Shown: positions 52,015 to 61,743, counted from the first letter of the stretch. The stretch is DNA of 64,000 bases from Streptomyces sp. NBC_01260 (GCF_036226405.1 NZ_CP108464.1:5456001-5520000), one strand, 5' to 3'. Numbers and translations: made by a program. Notes: generated by a model not told the origin, from the sequence alone.

Positions 52015-54858
52015 CTAGTAGATCTTGAAGTGCTCAAGCACGGAGCCGTCGTAGGAGCCCGCGCTCTCTTTGCCCTTTACCAGAACATACTGCAGTTTTT
52101 TGTTTTCAAGGGCGTCGAATAGCTTCTCCGCGAGCTGTCTATCCTTTCCGCCTCGCTTCCACATCTCATGGAAAATTGTTTCCAGGTATGGTCTCGTTCC
52201 TTGCTTGACCATCATGTTTGCAGCTGGACCGGCACCGAGGCGAGGCGGGTTCAGATTCGCCTTCGGCCCTTTTTGCTCAACGACGAGATAACTGCCGTCA
52301 TCGCCGATCTCATATAGGTCGTCAAGCATGTTGGCGCCGTTTGGCGTCCTGGGGAGATCAACGTATTTGGCTCCCGGGAAGATCTTGGGGATGGCGTGGA
52401 GCCTGGATGCCTCCTCGCCGAGCCTCTCCGAGTGCTTGCTGTTGTTGGGAATATCGGCCAATTGATCGCGGTAGGCGCCGGTCGCCGTGTCAAGATCAGA
52501 GTGGTTCTGGGGTGATGGGTCGTCTTTGAATGCTCTTTCCGCGTTGGAGAGATCCACGCTCACTCTGCTGTTCTTCGCTGCCTCGTCAAGCTGTGGGAGG
52601 TGGCTGGGGTCGGCGGAGTCCGGTTTGAGTGGTGTTCGGCTGTGCTTGATCTCCGAAGGGCCGTGCGGCAGGTCGTACTTGGCTACCCATGTGCCGTTTG
52701 CGTTCTTCTTGAGGATGGGCAGCTCAACGCCGTCGACCTTGACGTTCTTGTCCCAGCGATGGCCGTCGCCTCGGTAGTAAGCGTCGCGCCACACGTCGTT
52801 GTTGTTGGCCAACCACACATGCCTGTCTTGCAGCTTCTTGCGCTCGGCGGCGGTCAGTTCTCGTTCAGCGGCACTCCCACCGTTACCTGCGGCGGCGCCC
52901 TCGTCTGCCCGGTGCGACGGCGAGGCCGTCGCACCGTCGGCAGCGTCAGCGCCGGCCGTAGCGGCGCCTGCGTTATCGGGCACGTCGTGGCCGCCGGAGG
53001 CCCCGAGGTCGGGATGGCCCCCGCCGGGCCTTCCACCGTCGAGGTTGTTCGTTGGGTGGTGGCCGCCCGAGGCGCCCGCCCTGCCGCCGTCCAGGCTGTT
53101 GCTCGGCAGGTAGTCGCCGGCCGAGCCCCCCGGCAGGTTGTTCGCCGACCCGCCCGGTGTCCTGCCGGCACCGCTGGCGTCGTCGCCGGCCCGCCCCACG
53201 CCCCCCAGGTCGTCGCCCATCCGAATCGCCCCGCCGGTACTGCCGCCGACGGAGTGGGCGCCGACCAATACCGGCTGCTGGGCCGGAGTCAGGGCGGCCG
53301 GGGTCTCCGCGCCTGTGGCCACGTCTTCCGGCTTCGCGGCGCTGTGGTGTTGCTTGAGGGTGCCGTCCTCCTTCAGGACGTTGCCCGGGCGGTCCAGGTA
53401 GACCGTGTTGCCGTGCTCGTCCGTGCCCTTGAGCACGTTCTCGGGCAGGGCTGTCGTGCCCTCGGGAAGTTTGAGGGCGCCTTCCGGGATGCGGAGGGAG
53501 CCGGACGGGGGTGCCATGCCCTCGGGGAGGCGGACCACGCCGTCGCCCAGGTCGATCGCCCCGGCGGGGATTTCCGCGCCGTCGGGGAGCTTGAACGAGT
53601 TGCTCGGGACCTCGAACGCGCTGTCCGGGATCGCCGAGCCCTCCGGGAGGTGCAGGGTCCCGTCAGCGAGCTTGAACCCGCCCTCCGGCAGGGTGACTAC
53701 GCCTTCCGGCAGGGGAGGGATCTCGGTGGTGCCCAGGCCCTTGAAGCCGGCCATCACGTCGCCGATCTTCGTCAGGCCCATGCTCGCGCCCTTGAAGACG
53801 TACGTCATCGGGTCGACGAACCGGCCCACCTTCCCCGCGGTGGACAGGGCCTTCGCGGCGAGGGCTGCCTTGCCGGCGCCGGAGGCCGCGCCGCCGGTGC
53901 CGCCGGTGAAGACCGTCGTGATCACGTTGAACGTCACCGCGCCCGCGGCGCGGGACGGGTTCTCGCCCCACTGGTCCCAGGCCAGCAGCGCCTTGCCGGT
54001 CTCCTTCATCGCCCTGCGGGAATCACGCAGGTAGGAGGGGAGCTTGTCCTCCGGGACGGCCCAGAGCAGGTTGCCCATCGGCAGGATGCTGATCGTGAGG
54101 CCCGTGGCGAGCTTGCCCAGCCCCGACCAGGCCTGCTTGGCCGAGTCCCATCCGTCCGTGCCGACCAGGGTGCCCAGGCCCTTGATCGTGCCCCAGACAC
54201 CGTCAACGGCGAAGCCCTTGATGAAGTCCCAGGCGTGTTCGTGGAGCTGGTACCACGGCTTGGACTCCTCGACCGGGTCACCCCAGGGCAGGCCCTCGGC
54301 GTGCTTGAGGGCCTCGGCCTCGTAGCCGTACGTCCCCTTCTTGCCGGAGCCGTCGTCGATCTTCAGCGAGGAGCCGCCGACCAGGGCGACGATCTTGTCG
54401 TGACAGGCCCGCTCCACGGCCTGGAACGCCGTCCAGGCCTCGATGACCTCGTCGTGGCGGTGGTTGTTCTCGTCGACCAGGTCGCCGTCCTCGCGCCACT
54501 TGTCGTCGTCCCTGATCTGAACGACGAAAGCGTCGGCTTCGCGCTTGAGTTCCTTCAGCTTCTCGACCAGCGGATAGGCGTCGTCCGAGTACGTGCTCAG
54601 CGCACCCGTGATCGTGGTCAGGTCCGACTTCAGAGAGGTCCCGCGGTCCGCGACCGGCTTCGTCGTCGCGAACAACTGGTCGGCCTCGGGCGCCTTGTAG
54701 AAGGCCTGGAGGCCGCCGAAGCTGCTGTGCACGTCACCGGCGGCCGTCGCGATCGACTCCCCGCTCTTCGCCAGCGCGCCCACGCTGCGGTCCAGCAGGG
54801 CGAGGTTGCCGGTGAAGACCGGTATGCCCGACGGGTTGACCGCCTCGTTCTTGCTCAC
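52015..54858 (-). CDS. T7SS-associated polymorphic toxin with predicted PD-(D/E)xK nuclease tip
   Basis: 947 residues. Residues 1-160: helical ESX/LXG-like targeting region. 200-375: hydrophobic Gly/Ala-rich region. 381-478: LPEG-type repeats. 520-670: Gly/Asn/Asp-rich linker (SAGDYLPSNSLDGGR). 671-830: pre-toxin (DRHVWLANNNDVWRDAYYRGDG). 831-947: toxin domain with D846/D847, E861-Q-K863 in YLVVEQKG and Q886 in QGTRPYLE, the order of a PD-(D/E)xK nuclease (Tox-REase-like). GTG start overlaps the stop of the DUF6507 gene (GTGA). An Imm49 gene follows at once. Base composition drops over the last 200 or so codons, as when toxin tips are swapped. Likely target: DNA or RNA of competing bacteria. 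Confidence 0.85.
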   Translation of the reverse strand: MSKNEAVNPSGIPVFTGNLALLDRSVGALAKSGESIATAAGDVHSSFGGLQAFYKAPEADQLFATTKPVADRGTSLKSDLTTITGALSTYSDDAYPLVEKLKELKREADAFVVQIRDDDKWREDGDLVDENNHRHDEVIEAWTAFQAVERACHDKIVALVGGSSLKIDDGSGKKGTYGYEAEALKHAEGLPWGDPVEESKPWYQLHEHAWDFIKGFAVDGVWGTIKGLGTLVGTDGWDSAKQAWSGLGKLATGLTISILPMGNLLWAVPEDKLPSYLRDSRRAMKETGKALLAWDQWGENPSRAAGAVTFNVITTVFTGGTGGAASGAGKAALAAKALSTAGKVGRFVDPMTYVFKGASMGLTKIGDVMAGFKGLGTTEIPPLPEGVVTLPEGGFKLADGTLHLPEGSAIPDSAFEVPSNSFKLPDGAEIPAGAIDLGDGVVRLPEGMAPPSGSLRIPEGALKLPEGTTALPENVLKGTDEHGNTVYLDRPGNVLKEDGTLKQHHSAAKPEDVATGAETPAALTPAQQPVLVGAHSVGGSTGGAIRMGDDLGGVGRAGDDASGAGRTPGGSANNLPGGSAGDYLPSNSLDGGRAGASGGHHPTNNLDGGRPGGGHPDLGASGGHDVPDNAGAATAGADAADGATASPSHRADEGAAAGNGGSAAERELTAAERKKLQDRHVWLANNNDVWRDAYYRGDGHRWDKNVKVDGVELPILKKNANGTWVAKYDLPHGPSEIKHSRTPLKPDSADPSHLPQLDEAAKNSRVSVDLSNAERAFKDDPSPQNHSDLDTATGAYRDQLADIPNNSKHSERLGEEASRLHAIPKIFPGAKYVDLPRTPNGANMLDDLYEIGDDGSYLVVEQKGPKANLNPPRLGAGPAANMMVKQGTRPYLETIFHEMWKRGGKDRQLAEKLFDALENKKLQYVLVKGKESAGSYDGSVLEHFKIY
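53425..53718 (-). repeat. LPEG-type repeat region inside the toxin
   Basis: Toxin residues 381-478 repeat a short hydrophobic-Pro-[ED]-Gly unit every 7-9 residues: LPEGVVTLPEGGFKLADG, LHLPEGSAIPDSAFEVP, FKLPDGAEIPAGAIDLGDG, VRLPEGMAPPSGSLRIPEG. The regular spacing suggests a beta-solenoid or extended stalk. A DNA fragment of this repeat also lies at 44220-44252. Confidence 0.8.
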
Positions 54859-55289
54859 TTGCCCGCCCCCATGTCCTTCAGCAGCTCCAGGCGGACGGAC
54901 TTGGCGGCGTCCTGGGCCTGCTTGGCCGCCTCCAGGTCGCCCTCCACGTACTCGTTCGTCGCTGTCGCCGCGCCCAGCACAGCGGCCTGGATACGCTCCG
55001 CCATCGACTTCAGCTGCGGCTTCCGCGCCGTCATGTACTCGCCCAGCGCGGCCGCGACGGGTCCCAGCGTGGGATGCGACAACGGTTCCGCCCCCACCGC
55101 CACCGGCCCGGCCACCGGCAGCGACGCCGCCGTGCCCGGTACCGCCGTACCCGCATGCGTCGCCGCCTCCGACATCGCGGTGACCATCGCGTTCAGCGCC
55201 TTCTCCAGGTCATCGGCGTGCGTGCCGACCACTTTCAGCCTGCCCTGCACACCCTGCGGCTTGATGTCCCACGCCGTCACTGAAAACAC
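54855..55289 (-). CDS. DUF6507 protein, small helical T7SS accessory
   Basis: 144 residues, helical, no signal peptide: FSVTAWDIKPQGVQGRLKVV at the start, then two long helices around ADDLEKALNAMVTAMSEAA and KSMAERIQAAVLGAATATNEYVEGDLEAAKQAQDAA. The layout resembles a WXG100/LXG-type helical hairpin. Its stop overlaps the toxin GTG by 4 bp, so it is translated with the toxin and is probably its secretion partner or chaperone. Family name from recollection. Confidence 0.75.
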   Translation of the reverse strand: MFSVTAWDIKPQGVQGRLKVVGTHADDLEKALNAMVTAMSEAATHAGTAVPGTAASLPVAGPVAVGAEPLSHPTLGPVAAALGEYMTARKPQLKSMAERIQAAVLGAATATNEYVEGDLEAAKQAQDAAKSVRLELLKDMGAGK

Positions 55290-55383
55290 GCCCCCGTACC
55301 CGTACCCGTACCCGATGCCGAACCATCGCGCCCACCGGAAGAAGAAGGAACGATTTCTCCGGTGGGCGTCACAGCGAGACCGC

Positions 55384-55704
55384 TCAACCGATGTTGTCGA
55401 CCGCGGCCTTGGCGCGCGCCAGCGTCTGCTGTGCGGTGCCGTCGTTCTTCTCCAGCGTCGAACGCAGCAGCTGGATGATGTTCTTGACCTCCTGCGAGGT
55501 CGTGTTCCACCGCAGTTCCTTGCCGTGGTACTCGTCCGCCACGCCGTCGGCCGCGAAGTCGCTCATCGCCGCCTTCACCTGCGTGTCCCGGGCCGTGATC
55601 ACCATCTCCAGCTGGGCGATCACCACCTGGATGTTGCCCTGGACCTCGGTGGAGGCGCCCGTGTCGTACGCACGCCGGTCGGTGTCGCCCGCGTTTCCTG
55701 CCAT
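55384..55704 (-). CDS. ESAT-6-like small secreted protein (WXG100 superfamily)
   Basis: 106 residues from MAGNAGDT (a second ATG one codon upstream is possible). It consists of two helices around a short turn: QGNIQVVIAQLEMVITARDTQVKAAMSDF and NTTSQEVKNIIQLLRSTLEKNDGTAQQTLARAKAAV, with the central turn containing RWNTTS, a W-x-T variant of WxG. It should be exported by EccC, alone or as a dimer with a neighbour. Confidence 0.78.
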   Translation of the reverse strand: MAGNAGDTDRRAYDTGASTEVQGNIQVVIAQLEMVITARDTQVKAAMSDFAADGVADEYHGKELRWNTTSQEVKNIIQLLRSTLEKNDGTAQQTLARAKAAVDNIG

Positions 55705-55795
55705 CACCCGTCACTCCCCGTCAGAAATGCGAAAACCCGTCATACGAAAGCCCGGAATACGAGAACCTGCCGCCCGGCGGTCGGGCCGGCCGGTG

Positions 55796-56128
55796 TCAGC
55801 GGCCCGAGAACCGGGCCGCGTCGAAGTTGGCCGACGCCATCTGCGTCTTCGCGTTCTCGCCCTGCTCCTGGTCACCCGAGCCGAACGCCGCATCCATCCC
55901 GGACTGGCCGCCCAGGATTCCGGAGAGCGAGGCGTTCAACGCCGCGGTGATCTCGTCGGATCGGTTCTTGAAGTCGTCGAACGCGACCTTGCCCGAACCG
56001 TGGAACTTGCCCTCCAGTGGCTCCGCCGCGGCGATCAACTGCCGGATCAGCGTGCCCAGATCCGTACTGGAGCCCTGCGACTTCGACATCAGGGTCGAAA
56101 GGACCGAGGCCCCCATGTTGAACTTCAT
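55796..56128 (-). CDS. WXG100-like small protein of the T7SS operon
   Basis: 110 residues. The helical hairpin LGTLIRQLIAAAEPLEGKFHGSGKVAFDDFKNRSDEITAALNASLSGILGG places GSGK at the turn where WXG proteins have WxG; the tail QEQGENAKTQMASANF is polar. The size, position and partner (the ESAT-6-like gene 91 bp downstream) suggest an EsxA/EsxB-type pair. Confidence 0.75.
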   Translation of the reverse strand: MKFNMGASVLSTLMSKSQGSSTDLGTLIRQLIAAAEPLEGKFHGSGKVAFDDFKNRSDEITAALNASLSGILGGQSGMDAAFGSGDQEQGENAKTQMASANFDAARFSGR

Positions 56129-56255
56129 CAGCTTCCCCCGCCCACTCGAACGAACGCCTTATTGATCGAATACATGTCTATCAACTCACGCATCGCTACT
56201 GCAATCAGCAATCGGACAGATTGTCGTTGTTGCCAAGCCATGACATCGGGCGCGG

Positions 56256-57677
56256 TCACGGCGCCCCCTTGAGATGGCGCATCAGCCGCTCGAAGTCCTG
56301 CCAGCCCGACAGGTCCGACGGGTCGCCCGGCAGCGGGTAGTACAGCGCGGGGCGCGTTTTCGGGCCGAGGGGGAGGGGTGCCTCCGGCAGGGGCGTGCGG
56401 CGGGCGCGGTCGCCCGGCAGGGTGCGGACCTCCTCCGCGCCGAGCACGAAGGCCAGCGGAACGCCCGGTCCCTCGAAGTGCGCGGGTACCGCCATGTCAC
56501 GTCGCGCTTTGCGAAGTTGTACGAGCATCGACTGGAGGGGGTGCCGGGTGGCGAGGGCCTCCGCGAGGGCCGGCAGGGCGTCGGTCGGAACCTCCTCGCC
56601 GCTTCCATAGCCGAGCGCCATCGTGACGTGCTCCTCGACGCCCGCCTCCGTGCGCGTGATGCGTACGGTGGCGAGGCCCGGCCGGTCCGGGCCGCCGACC
56701 ACGACGAGCCACGTCGGTTCCGGCGCCCTGCGATGAGCCACGTCGGTCAACTGGCGCAGCGACCATGGCAGGTTGGCCGGTTCTGACGTACCCCAGCCGG
56801 CCGGGGACCTCCCCGTCAGCTGCCGCCACACCGTCTCCAGGCCGCCGCCCAGCACCAGCCGGTCGTCCGCCGGGTGGACCATGCGGAAGGTCAGGCCGAG
56901 CTGGCGCTCGCCCGTGTCCGCTACCTCCTGGTAGGCGGCCGCCACCTGCGTGTGCGGGTCCTCCTCCGAAGCGTCCGGGGAGGCCGGCGGGCTGAACGCG
57001 CCGTCCTGCCACCGCAGTACGGCGCCCGTGAGGCCGTCGTAGTACCCGTCCCGCTCGTCCTGGACGATCCAGCGCGACGGCCATCCGCCGAGGCTGTCGC
57101 GTACGGCGGGGGAGAGCGTGGTCCCCGCCGGGCTGACGATCTGGAGGCCGAGCCCCGCCTCGGCGGCCGCGCGGAAGGCGTCCGAGAGCCAGGCCGTCAT
57201 CGCGACAACCGGGCGGTCCTGGATGACGACGGCGACCCTCTCGGTGAGCACGTCGACGGCGGGCTGCGCGGCGGCCGGTGCCGGGGCGACGCTCACCCCG
57301 TCCGACGGCACCACGGTGAGCGAGCCCGCTGCGTCCGGCGGCCAGGCCGAGCCGCCCACCAGTGCGGTGAGCCGGGTCGCGAACGTACCCGCGAGCTGTT
57401 CCGCCTCCGCGACCCCCGTGGTGGCGCGGGCCTCCGTCCACCAGTACGGCACGGGTGGAGGTGTCGCACCGAGCAGCCGCTCCGCCTCGCCCTCCACCGC
57501 GACCAGCAGCGGTGCTTCGACCGAGACGAGCGGGCGCCCCTGCGTGTCGCAGAGCTGCGCCACGGCGCCGTCGCCCCGCGCGCCCACCAGCTTGTCCGGG
57601 CCGCCGGAGAGCAGGCCCGCGAGCACGGTCCACGGGTCGGGCATGCGGGCGGTGAGCGCGATGACGTCCTTCGTCAT
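56256..57677 (-). CDS. DUF6177 protein, T7SS-associated
   Basis: 473 residues, no signal peptide or membrane helix. DVIALTARMPDPWTVLAGLLSGGPDKLV begins a sequence with no catalytic motif I can name; WLVVVGGPDRPGLATVRITRTEAG is the best conserved-looking core. Proteins of this kind accompany EccC in Streptomyces T7SS loci. It lies between eccC (58 bp) and the small ESX genes on the same strand, so a cytoplasmic adaptor or chaperone role is likely. Family name from recollection. Confidence 0.75.
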   Translation of the reverse strand: MTKDVIALTARMPDPWTVLAGLLSGGPDKLVGARGDGAVAQLCDTQGRPLVSVEAPLLVAVEGEAERLLGATPPPVPYWWTEARATTGVAEAEQLAGTFATRLTALVGGSAWPPDAAGSLTVVPSDGVSVAPAPAAAQPAVDVLTERVAVVIQDRPVVAMTAWLSDAFRAAAEAGLGLQIVSPAGTTLSPAVRDSLGGWPSRWIVQDERDGYYDGLTGAVLRWQDGAFSPPASPDASEEDPHTQVAAAYQEVADTGERQLGLTFRMVHPADDRLVLGGGLETVWRQLTGRSPAGWGTSEPANLPWSLRQLTDVAHRRAPEPTWLVVVGGPDRPGLATVRITRTEAGVEEHVTMALGYGSGEEVPTDALPALAEALATRHPLQSMLVQLRKARRDMAVPAHFEGPGVPLAFVLGAEEVRTLPGDRARRTPLPEAPLPLGPKTRPALYYPLPGDPSDLSGWQDFERLMRHLKGAP

Positions 57678-57735
57678 GGAGTCGTCCGGCCCTTCGTCGT
57701 TCGGCAGCGGTCGTTACGGTGGTTCACCGGGTCGC

Positions 57736-60700
57736 TCACGGCGCGTACACCGTCTGGACCAGCCGGTTCGGGCGGCCCCGCTGGATGAACGTGCCGCGGC
57801 CCGGGGCCTGTTGCGAGGCGTACACCCCGGGGAACAGCTGGCCCTCGCTCCGGTCGCCGGTCATCACCAGGGCCGAGGCCCCCGACTCCCGCAGGCCCTG
57901 CACCAGCGGCTCGTACATGCCGCGCGACGCACCGGCCACCCGTCGTGTCAGCACGAAGTGGAGACCGATGTCGACCGCCGACGGGATGTACGGGAGGAAC
58001 GCGGCCAGCGGCGACTGGCCCGCGGTCGTCAGGACGTCGTAGTCGTCGACCAGGACCACGATGCGCGGGCCCTTGCCCCAGCTGCCCGGCTCCAGGTCCT
58101 CCAGGCGCGCGTTCTCGTCGGGCAGCCGCTTCTCCAGCTCGGTGGCGATCCCGGCCGAAAGCCCGGCGCACAGCTTGGAGTTGTACGCGTAGCCCCCGTT
58201 GAACTCCTCCGGGACCACCCCGCGCAGCGAGCGCCTCGGGGCCATCACCGCGAACACCAGGTCGTCCTCGCCGTAGCGGTCGACGAGGCCGTGCGCGACC
58301 GTCCGCAGCAGGTTCGTCTTGCCGCACTCGCTGTCCCCCAGCACCAGCAGGTGCTGGTCGTGGCCGAACAGGTCGAGCAGGGCGGGCGCCAGCGCCGACT
58401 GGTCGAGGCCGAGCGGGACCCGATGCGGCTCGGTGACCGGACCCGGCAGCTGCTTCGGCTCCAGGACGTGGGGCAGCACCCGGACGGGCTGGGCGACATC
58501 ACCGTGCCAGGTGGCGCGGACCGTCCGCGCGGCGCGCTCCAGGACCGCGCCGAGGTCCGCCGTGTCGGCCACCCCGTCCGTACGGGGAAGGGCGACCTGG
58601 GCGAAGAGCTTCCCGTCGGTGAGGATCCGGCCGGGCTCGTCGGGCGACAGGGTCGCGGCGAGCTTGCGGTCGACACTCGACTCGCTGGGATCGTTCAGCC
58701 GCAGTTCGACGCGGGTGCCGAAGTTGGACTGGATGGCGATGCGTACGTCGTTCCAGCGCAGCATGCCCGCGACGACGTGGATGCCGTACCCGCCGCCGCG
58801 CTTGAGGATGTCCGCGACCGCGTCGTCGAGGTCGTCGAAGTCGTCGCGCAGCGCGCCGAATCCGTCGATGACGAGCACGATCTCGGCGGACGCCAGCCGC
58901 GGCAGCCGACCCGCCGCGTGCAGGGTGCGCAGCTGCTCGACCGAGTCGATGCCGTGCTCGCGGAAGAGGTCCTCGCGCACGGCGAGCATGGCGCGGACCT
59001 CCTCGACGGTGCGGGCCGCGCGCTCCCGGTCGGCGCGGCCCGCGATGCCACCCACGTGCGGCAGCTCCGCCAGCGCCTGGAGGCCGCCGCCGACCAGGTC
59101 GAGTCCGTAGACGCCGACCTCCTGCGGGGTGTGGGTCAGCGCGAGGGAGAGGACGAGCGTGCGCAGGAGCGTCGTCTTGCCGGACTGCGGGCCGCCGATC
59201 ACGGCCGCGTGGCCGCCGGCCACCGTCAGGTCCAGGAACCACTGTCCCTGCCACTGCTTGGCCGGGTCGTCCAGCAGGCCGAGCGGCACCCGGAGCGGAC
59301 CCTGCTGCCGCGTACCGACCCGGCCGCCGCCCGTGCGGGCCCCGGCCAGGCGCATGCCGCGCGGGCCGACGTCCAGCGGGCCGGCGACCGCGTCCAGGGC
59401 GATCGCGGAGGGCAGCGGGGGCAGCCAGATGCTGCGTACACCGGGCGCGGCACCGGTCAACTGGGCGACCATGATGCCGAGTTCGGTCGGGCCGGTCTCG
59501 CGGCGGCGGGACGTGGGTTCCCGGTCCTGCTGCGTGCTGTCCGGTCCGGCCAGGGTGTTGAACGCCTCGTACTCCAGGGCGAGCGGCCCGGTCTCCTCCT
59601 CGTCGGCGCGCCGGGCGGGCCCTCGGTATCCGCCCGAGACGTAGCCCGCCTTGAACCGGGCGTAGTGGCTGGTGTCGACCTTGAGATAGCCGAAGCCGGG
59701 CAGCGGCGGCAGGTGGAAGGCGTCCGTGGTGTCCAGGACCGTGCGCGACTCGTCGGCGGAGAAGGTCCGCAGGCCGAGCCGGTAGGAGAGGTAGGTCTCC
59801 AGGCCCTTGAGCTTGCCGCCCTCGATGCGCTGGCTGGAGAGCAGCAGATGGACGCCGATGGAGCGTCCGATCCGGCCGATGGAGAGGAACAGGTCGATGA
59901 AGTCCGGCTTGGCGGTGAGCAGTTCGCCGAACTCGTCGATCACGACGAAGAGGTGGGGCAACAGGTCGAGGTCCGGCCGCCTCGAAGCGCGCAGGGCCGC
60001 GTAGTCCCCGATGTCGGCGACGTTGCCCGCGTCCTTCAGGGCCTGCTGGCGGCGCTTGACCTCACCCGCGAGCGAGGAGTGGACCCGCTCGACGAGGCCC
60101 GCCTGGTTCTCCAGGTTGGTGATGACGCCCGCGACATGGGGCAGGTCCGCGAACGGGGCGAAGGTGGCGCCGCCCTTGTAGTCGACCAGGACGAGCGCGA
60201 GGTCCTCGGGTGGATGGGTGGCCACCAGGCCGAGGACCAGGGTCCGCAGCAGCTCCGACTTCCCGGATCCGGTGGCGCCCACGCACAGCCCGTGCGGGCC
60301 CATGCCGAGCTCGGAGGACTCCTTGAGGTCCAGCAGCACCGGCTCGTGGGAGTCGCTGATGCCGATCGGGACGCGCAGGAAGGCGCGCTCCCCGCGCGGC
60401 GCCCACAGCCGGTCCAGGTCGAGCCGGGCCACGTCGTCGATGCCGAGCATCGTGGCGAACTCGACCGGACCGGACAGCGGGGCGTCCACCAGGGACTCGG
60501 CGGAGAGCCGCATCGGGGCGAGCATCCGGGCCAGGCCCTCGGCGAACGGCACACCGACCTCGTCCACCGTGCCGTGGGCCTGGACCGGCTCGGCCTCGCG
60601 CAGGTCCTCGATGGTCACGTCGGTGCCGTCGACGGTGATGCGTACGTTGACGTGTCCGGGTTCCTGCACCCGCTGTTCGAGCAGGTGCACCACGGTGACG

Positions 60701-61743
60701 CCCATCTCGCGCAGTCCGACGGCGTCGTCGGGGCGCGGCAGGTCGACGGCGTCCTCGCCGTGCCCGTCGGTGACCACGAGCAGCCGGGAGTTCATGGACA
60801 GCGCGTCCCGCCCGGCCAGTCCGCGGCGGACCTCGGCGGCGTAGGAGGCCCGGCGGCGCAGTTCCGCGTCGAGCCGTCGGGCCAGCTGGGGTGCGGACGG
60901 TGCGATGCGGCGGGCGGCGACCGGGCCGTCGAACTGCTCGGGATCGAGCAGGTGGGGCAGCCACTTGGCCCACTCCCAGTCCGCTATCCGGTCGCCCGGT
61001 GCGGCGACGGCGACGGCCACGTCGTCGGGCGCGTGCAGGGCCGCCGCCTGGACGAGCAGGGCGCGCACGAGGCGCAGGCCGTCCTCGCGGGGGCCGATGA
61101 CGCTGACGTTGCCGACGCGGTCGAGGGGGACGGTCAGCGGCAGTTCGGTCCCGTTGCGGAAGCGGTTCACCACGGCCGAGGCCTCGTTGAGCATGAAGAG
61201 GTCGGGCGGCGTGAGGACGGACGAGCCCTGCTCGGCGATCTGCAGGTCCCGCACCGGCATCTCGCCGGTGCCGACCCGTACCCGCAGGAAGTCGTCGTCG
61301 ACCCGTCGCCGCTCCCAGAGGCGGGCCGGGTCGCGCACGATGTCGTACAGGGAGTACGGCGACGGGTTCAGCACATCCGCCCGCCCCCGCCGTTCGCGCT
61401 CCTCGGCCGACAACTCCTCGCGCAGGTCCTCCACATAGGCGAGGTAGGCCTCGCGCTGCGTACGGCGCGTGCGCTGGGCCTTGCCGCGCTGCGAGAGGAG
61501 CAGGGCCGCGGAGCCGATGACAGTGACCACGAGGATGATCGCGCCGAGTCCGGCGAACTGGCTGTTGCGGACGACCGTCATCATCACGACGGACGACATG
61601 ACCCCGGCTACCGGCAGCAGCGACATCGCGATGTTGCCCGCCTTGCCCTCGGGCAGGTTGGGCGGCGCCTCGATGGTGCGGGGCGCGGTCACGGCCGGCG
61701 GGCGGGTGGTCCGGGCGGGGCGGTGGATCAGGCGGGTACTCAT
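57736..61743 (-). CDS. eccC: EccC, FtsK/SpoIIIE-type ATPase of type VII secretion
   Basis: 1335 residues from the ATG at 61743. Two N-terminal membrane helices (about 40-85) are followed by an EccC-specific domain and three FtsK-like ATPase modules with Walker A sequences GATGSGKSELLR (about 490), GGPQSGKTTLLR (about 850) and GDSECGKTNLLR (about 1140). The first keeps a Walker B (FVVIDEFGELL); the later ones are more degenerate, as in known EccC proteins where the first is the motor and the others bind substrate C-termini. It powers export of the ESX-like proteins and toxin encoded downstream. Fused EccCa-EccCb form. Confidence 0.95.
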   Translation of the reverse strand: MSTRLIHRPARTTRPPAVTAPRTIEAPPNLPEGKAGNIAMSLLPVAGVMSSVVMMTVVRNSQFAGLGAIILVVTVIGSAALLLSQRGKAQRTRRTQREAYLAYVEDLREELSAEERERRGRADVLNPSPYSLYDIVRDPARLWERRRVDDDFLRVRVGTGEMPVRDLQIAEQGSSVLTPPDLFMLNEASAVVNRFRNGTELPLTVPLDRVGNVSVIGPREDGLRLVRALLVQAAALHAPDDVAVAVAAPGDRIADWEWAKWLPHLLDPEQFDGPVAARRIAPSAPQLARRLDAELRRRASYAAEVRRGLAGRDALSMNSRLLVVTDGHGEDAVDLPRPDDAVGLREMGVTVVHLLEQRVQEPGHVNVRITVDGTDVTIEDLREAEPVQAHGTVDEVGVPFAEGLARMLAPMRLSAESLVDAPLSGPVEFATMLGIDDVARLDLDRLWAPRGERAFLRVPIGISDSHEPVLLDLKESSELGMGPHGLCVGATGSGKSELLRTLVLGLVATHPPEDLALVLVDYKGGATFAPFADLPHVAGVITNLENQAGLVERVHSSLAGEVKRRQQALKDAGNVADIGDYAALRASRRPDLDLLPHLFVVIDEFGELLTAKPDFIDLFLSIGRIGRSIGVHLLLSSQRIEGGKLKGLETYLSYRLGLRTFSADESRTVLDTTDAFHLPPLPGFGYLKVDTSHYARFKAGYVSGGYRGPARRADEEETGPLALEYEAFNTLAGPDSTQQDREPTSRRRETGPTELGIMVAQLTGAAPGVRSIWLPPLPSAIALDAVAGPLDVGPRGMRLAGARTGGGRVGTRQQGPLRVPLGLLDDPAKQWQGQWFLDLTVAGGHAAVIGGPQSGKTTLLRTLVLSLALTHTPQEVGVYGLDLVGGGLQALAELPHVGGIAGRADRERAARTVEEVRAMLAVREDLFREHGIDSVEQLRTLHAAGRLPRLASAEIVLVIDGFGALRDDFDDLDDAVADILKRGGGYGIHVVAGMLRWNDVRIAIQSNFGTRVELRLNDPSESSVDRKLAATLSPDEPGRILTDGKLFAQVALPRTDGVADTADLGAVLERAARTVRATWHGDVAQPVRVLPHVLEPKQLPGPVTEPHRVPLGLDQSALAPALLDLFGHDQHLLVLGDSECGKTNLLRTVAHGLVDRYGEDDLVFAVMAPRRSLRGVVPEEFNGGYAYNSKLCAGLSAGIATELEKRLPDENARLEDLEPGSWGKGPRIVVLVDDYDVLTTAGQSPLAAFLPYIPSAVDIGLHFVLTRRVAGASRGMYEPLVQGLRESGASALVMTGDRSEGQLFPGVYASQQAPGRGTFIQRGRPNRLVQTVYAP

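Noticed and set aside
52600..55950. Open frame of 1116 codons on the plus strand
   Set aside because: Antisense of the toxin and small ESX genes; no domain and no ribosome site.
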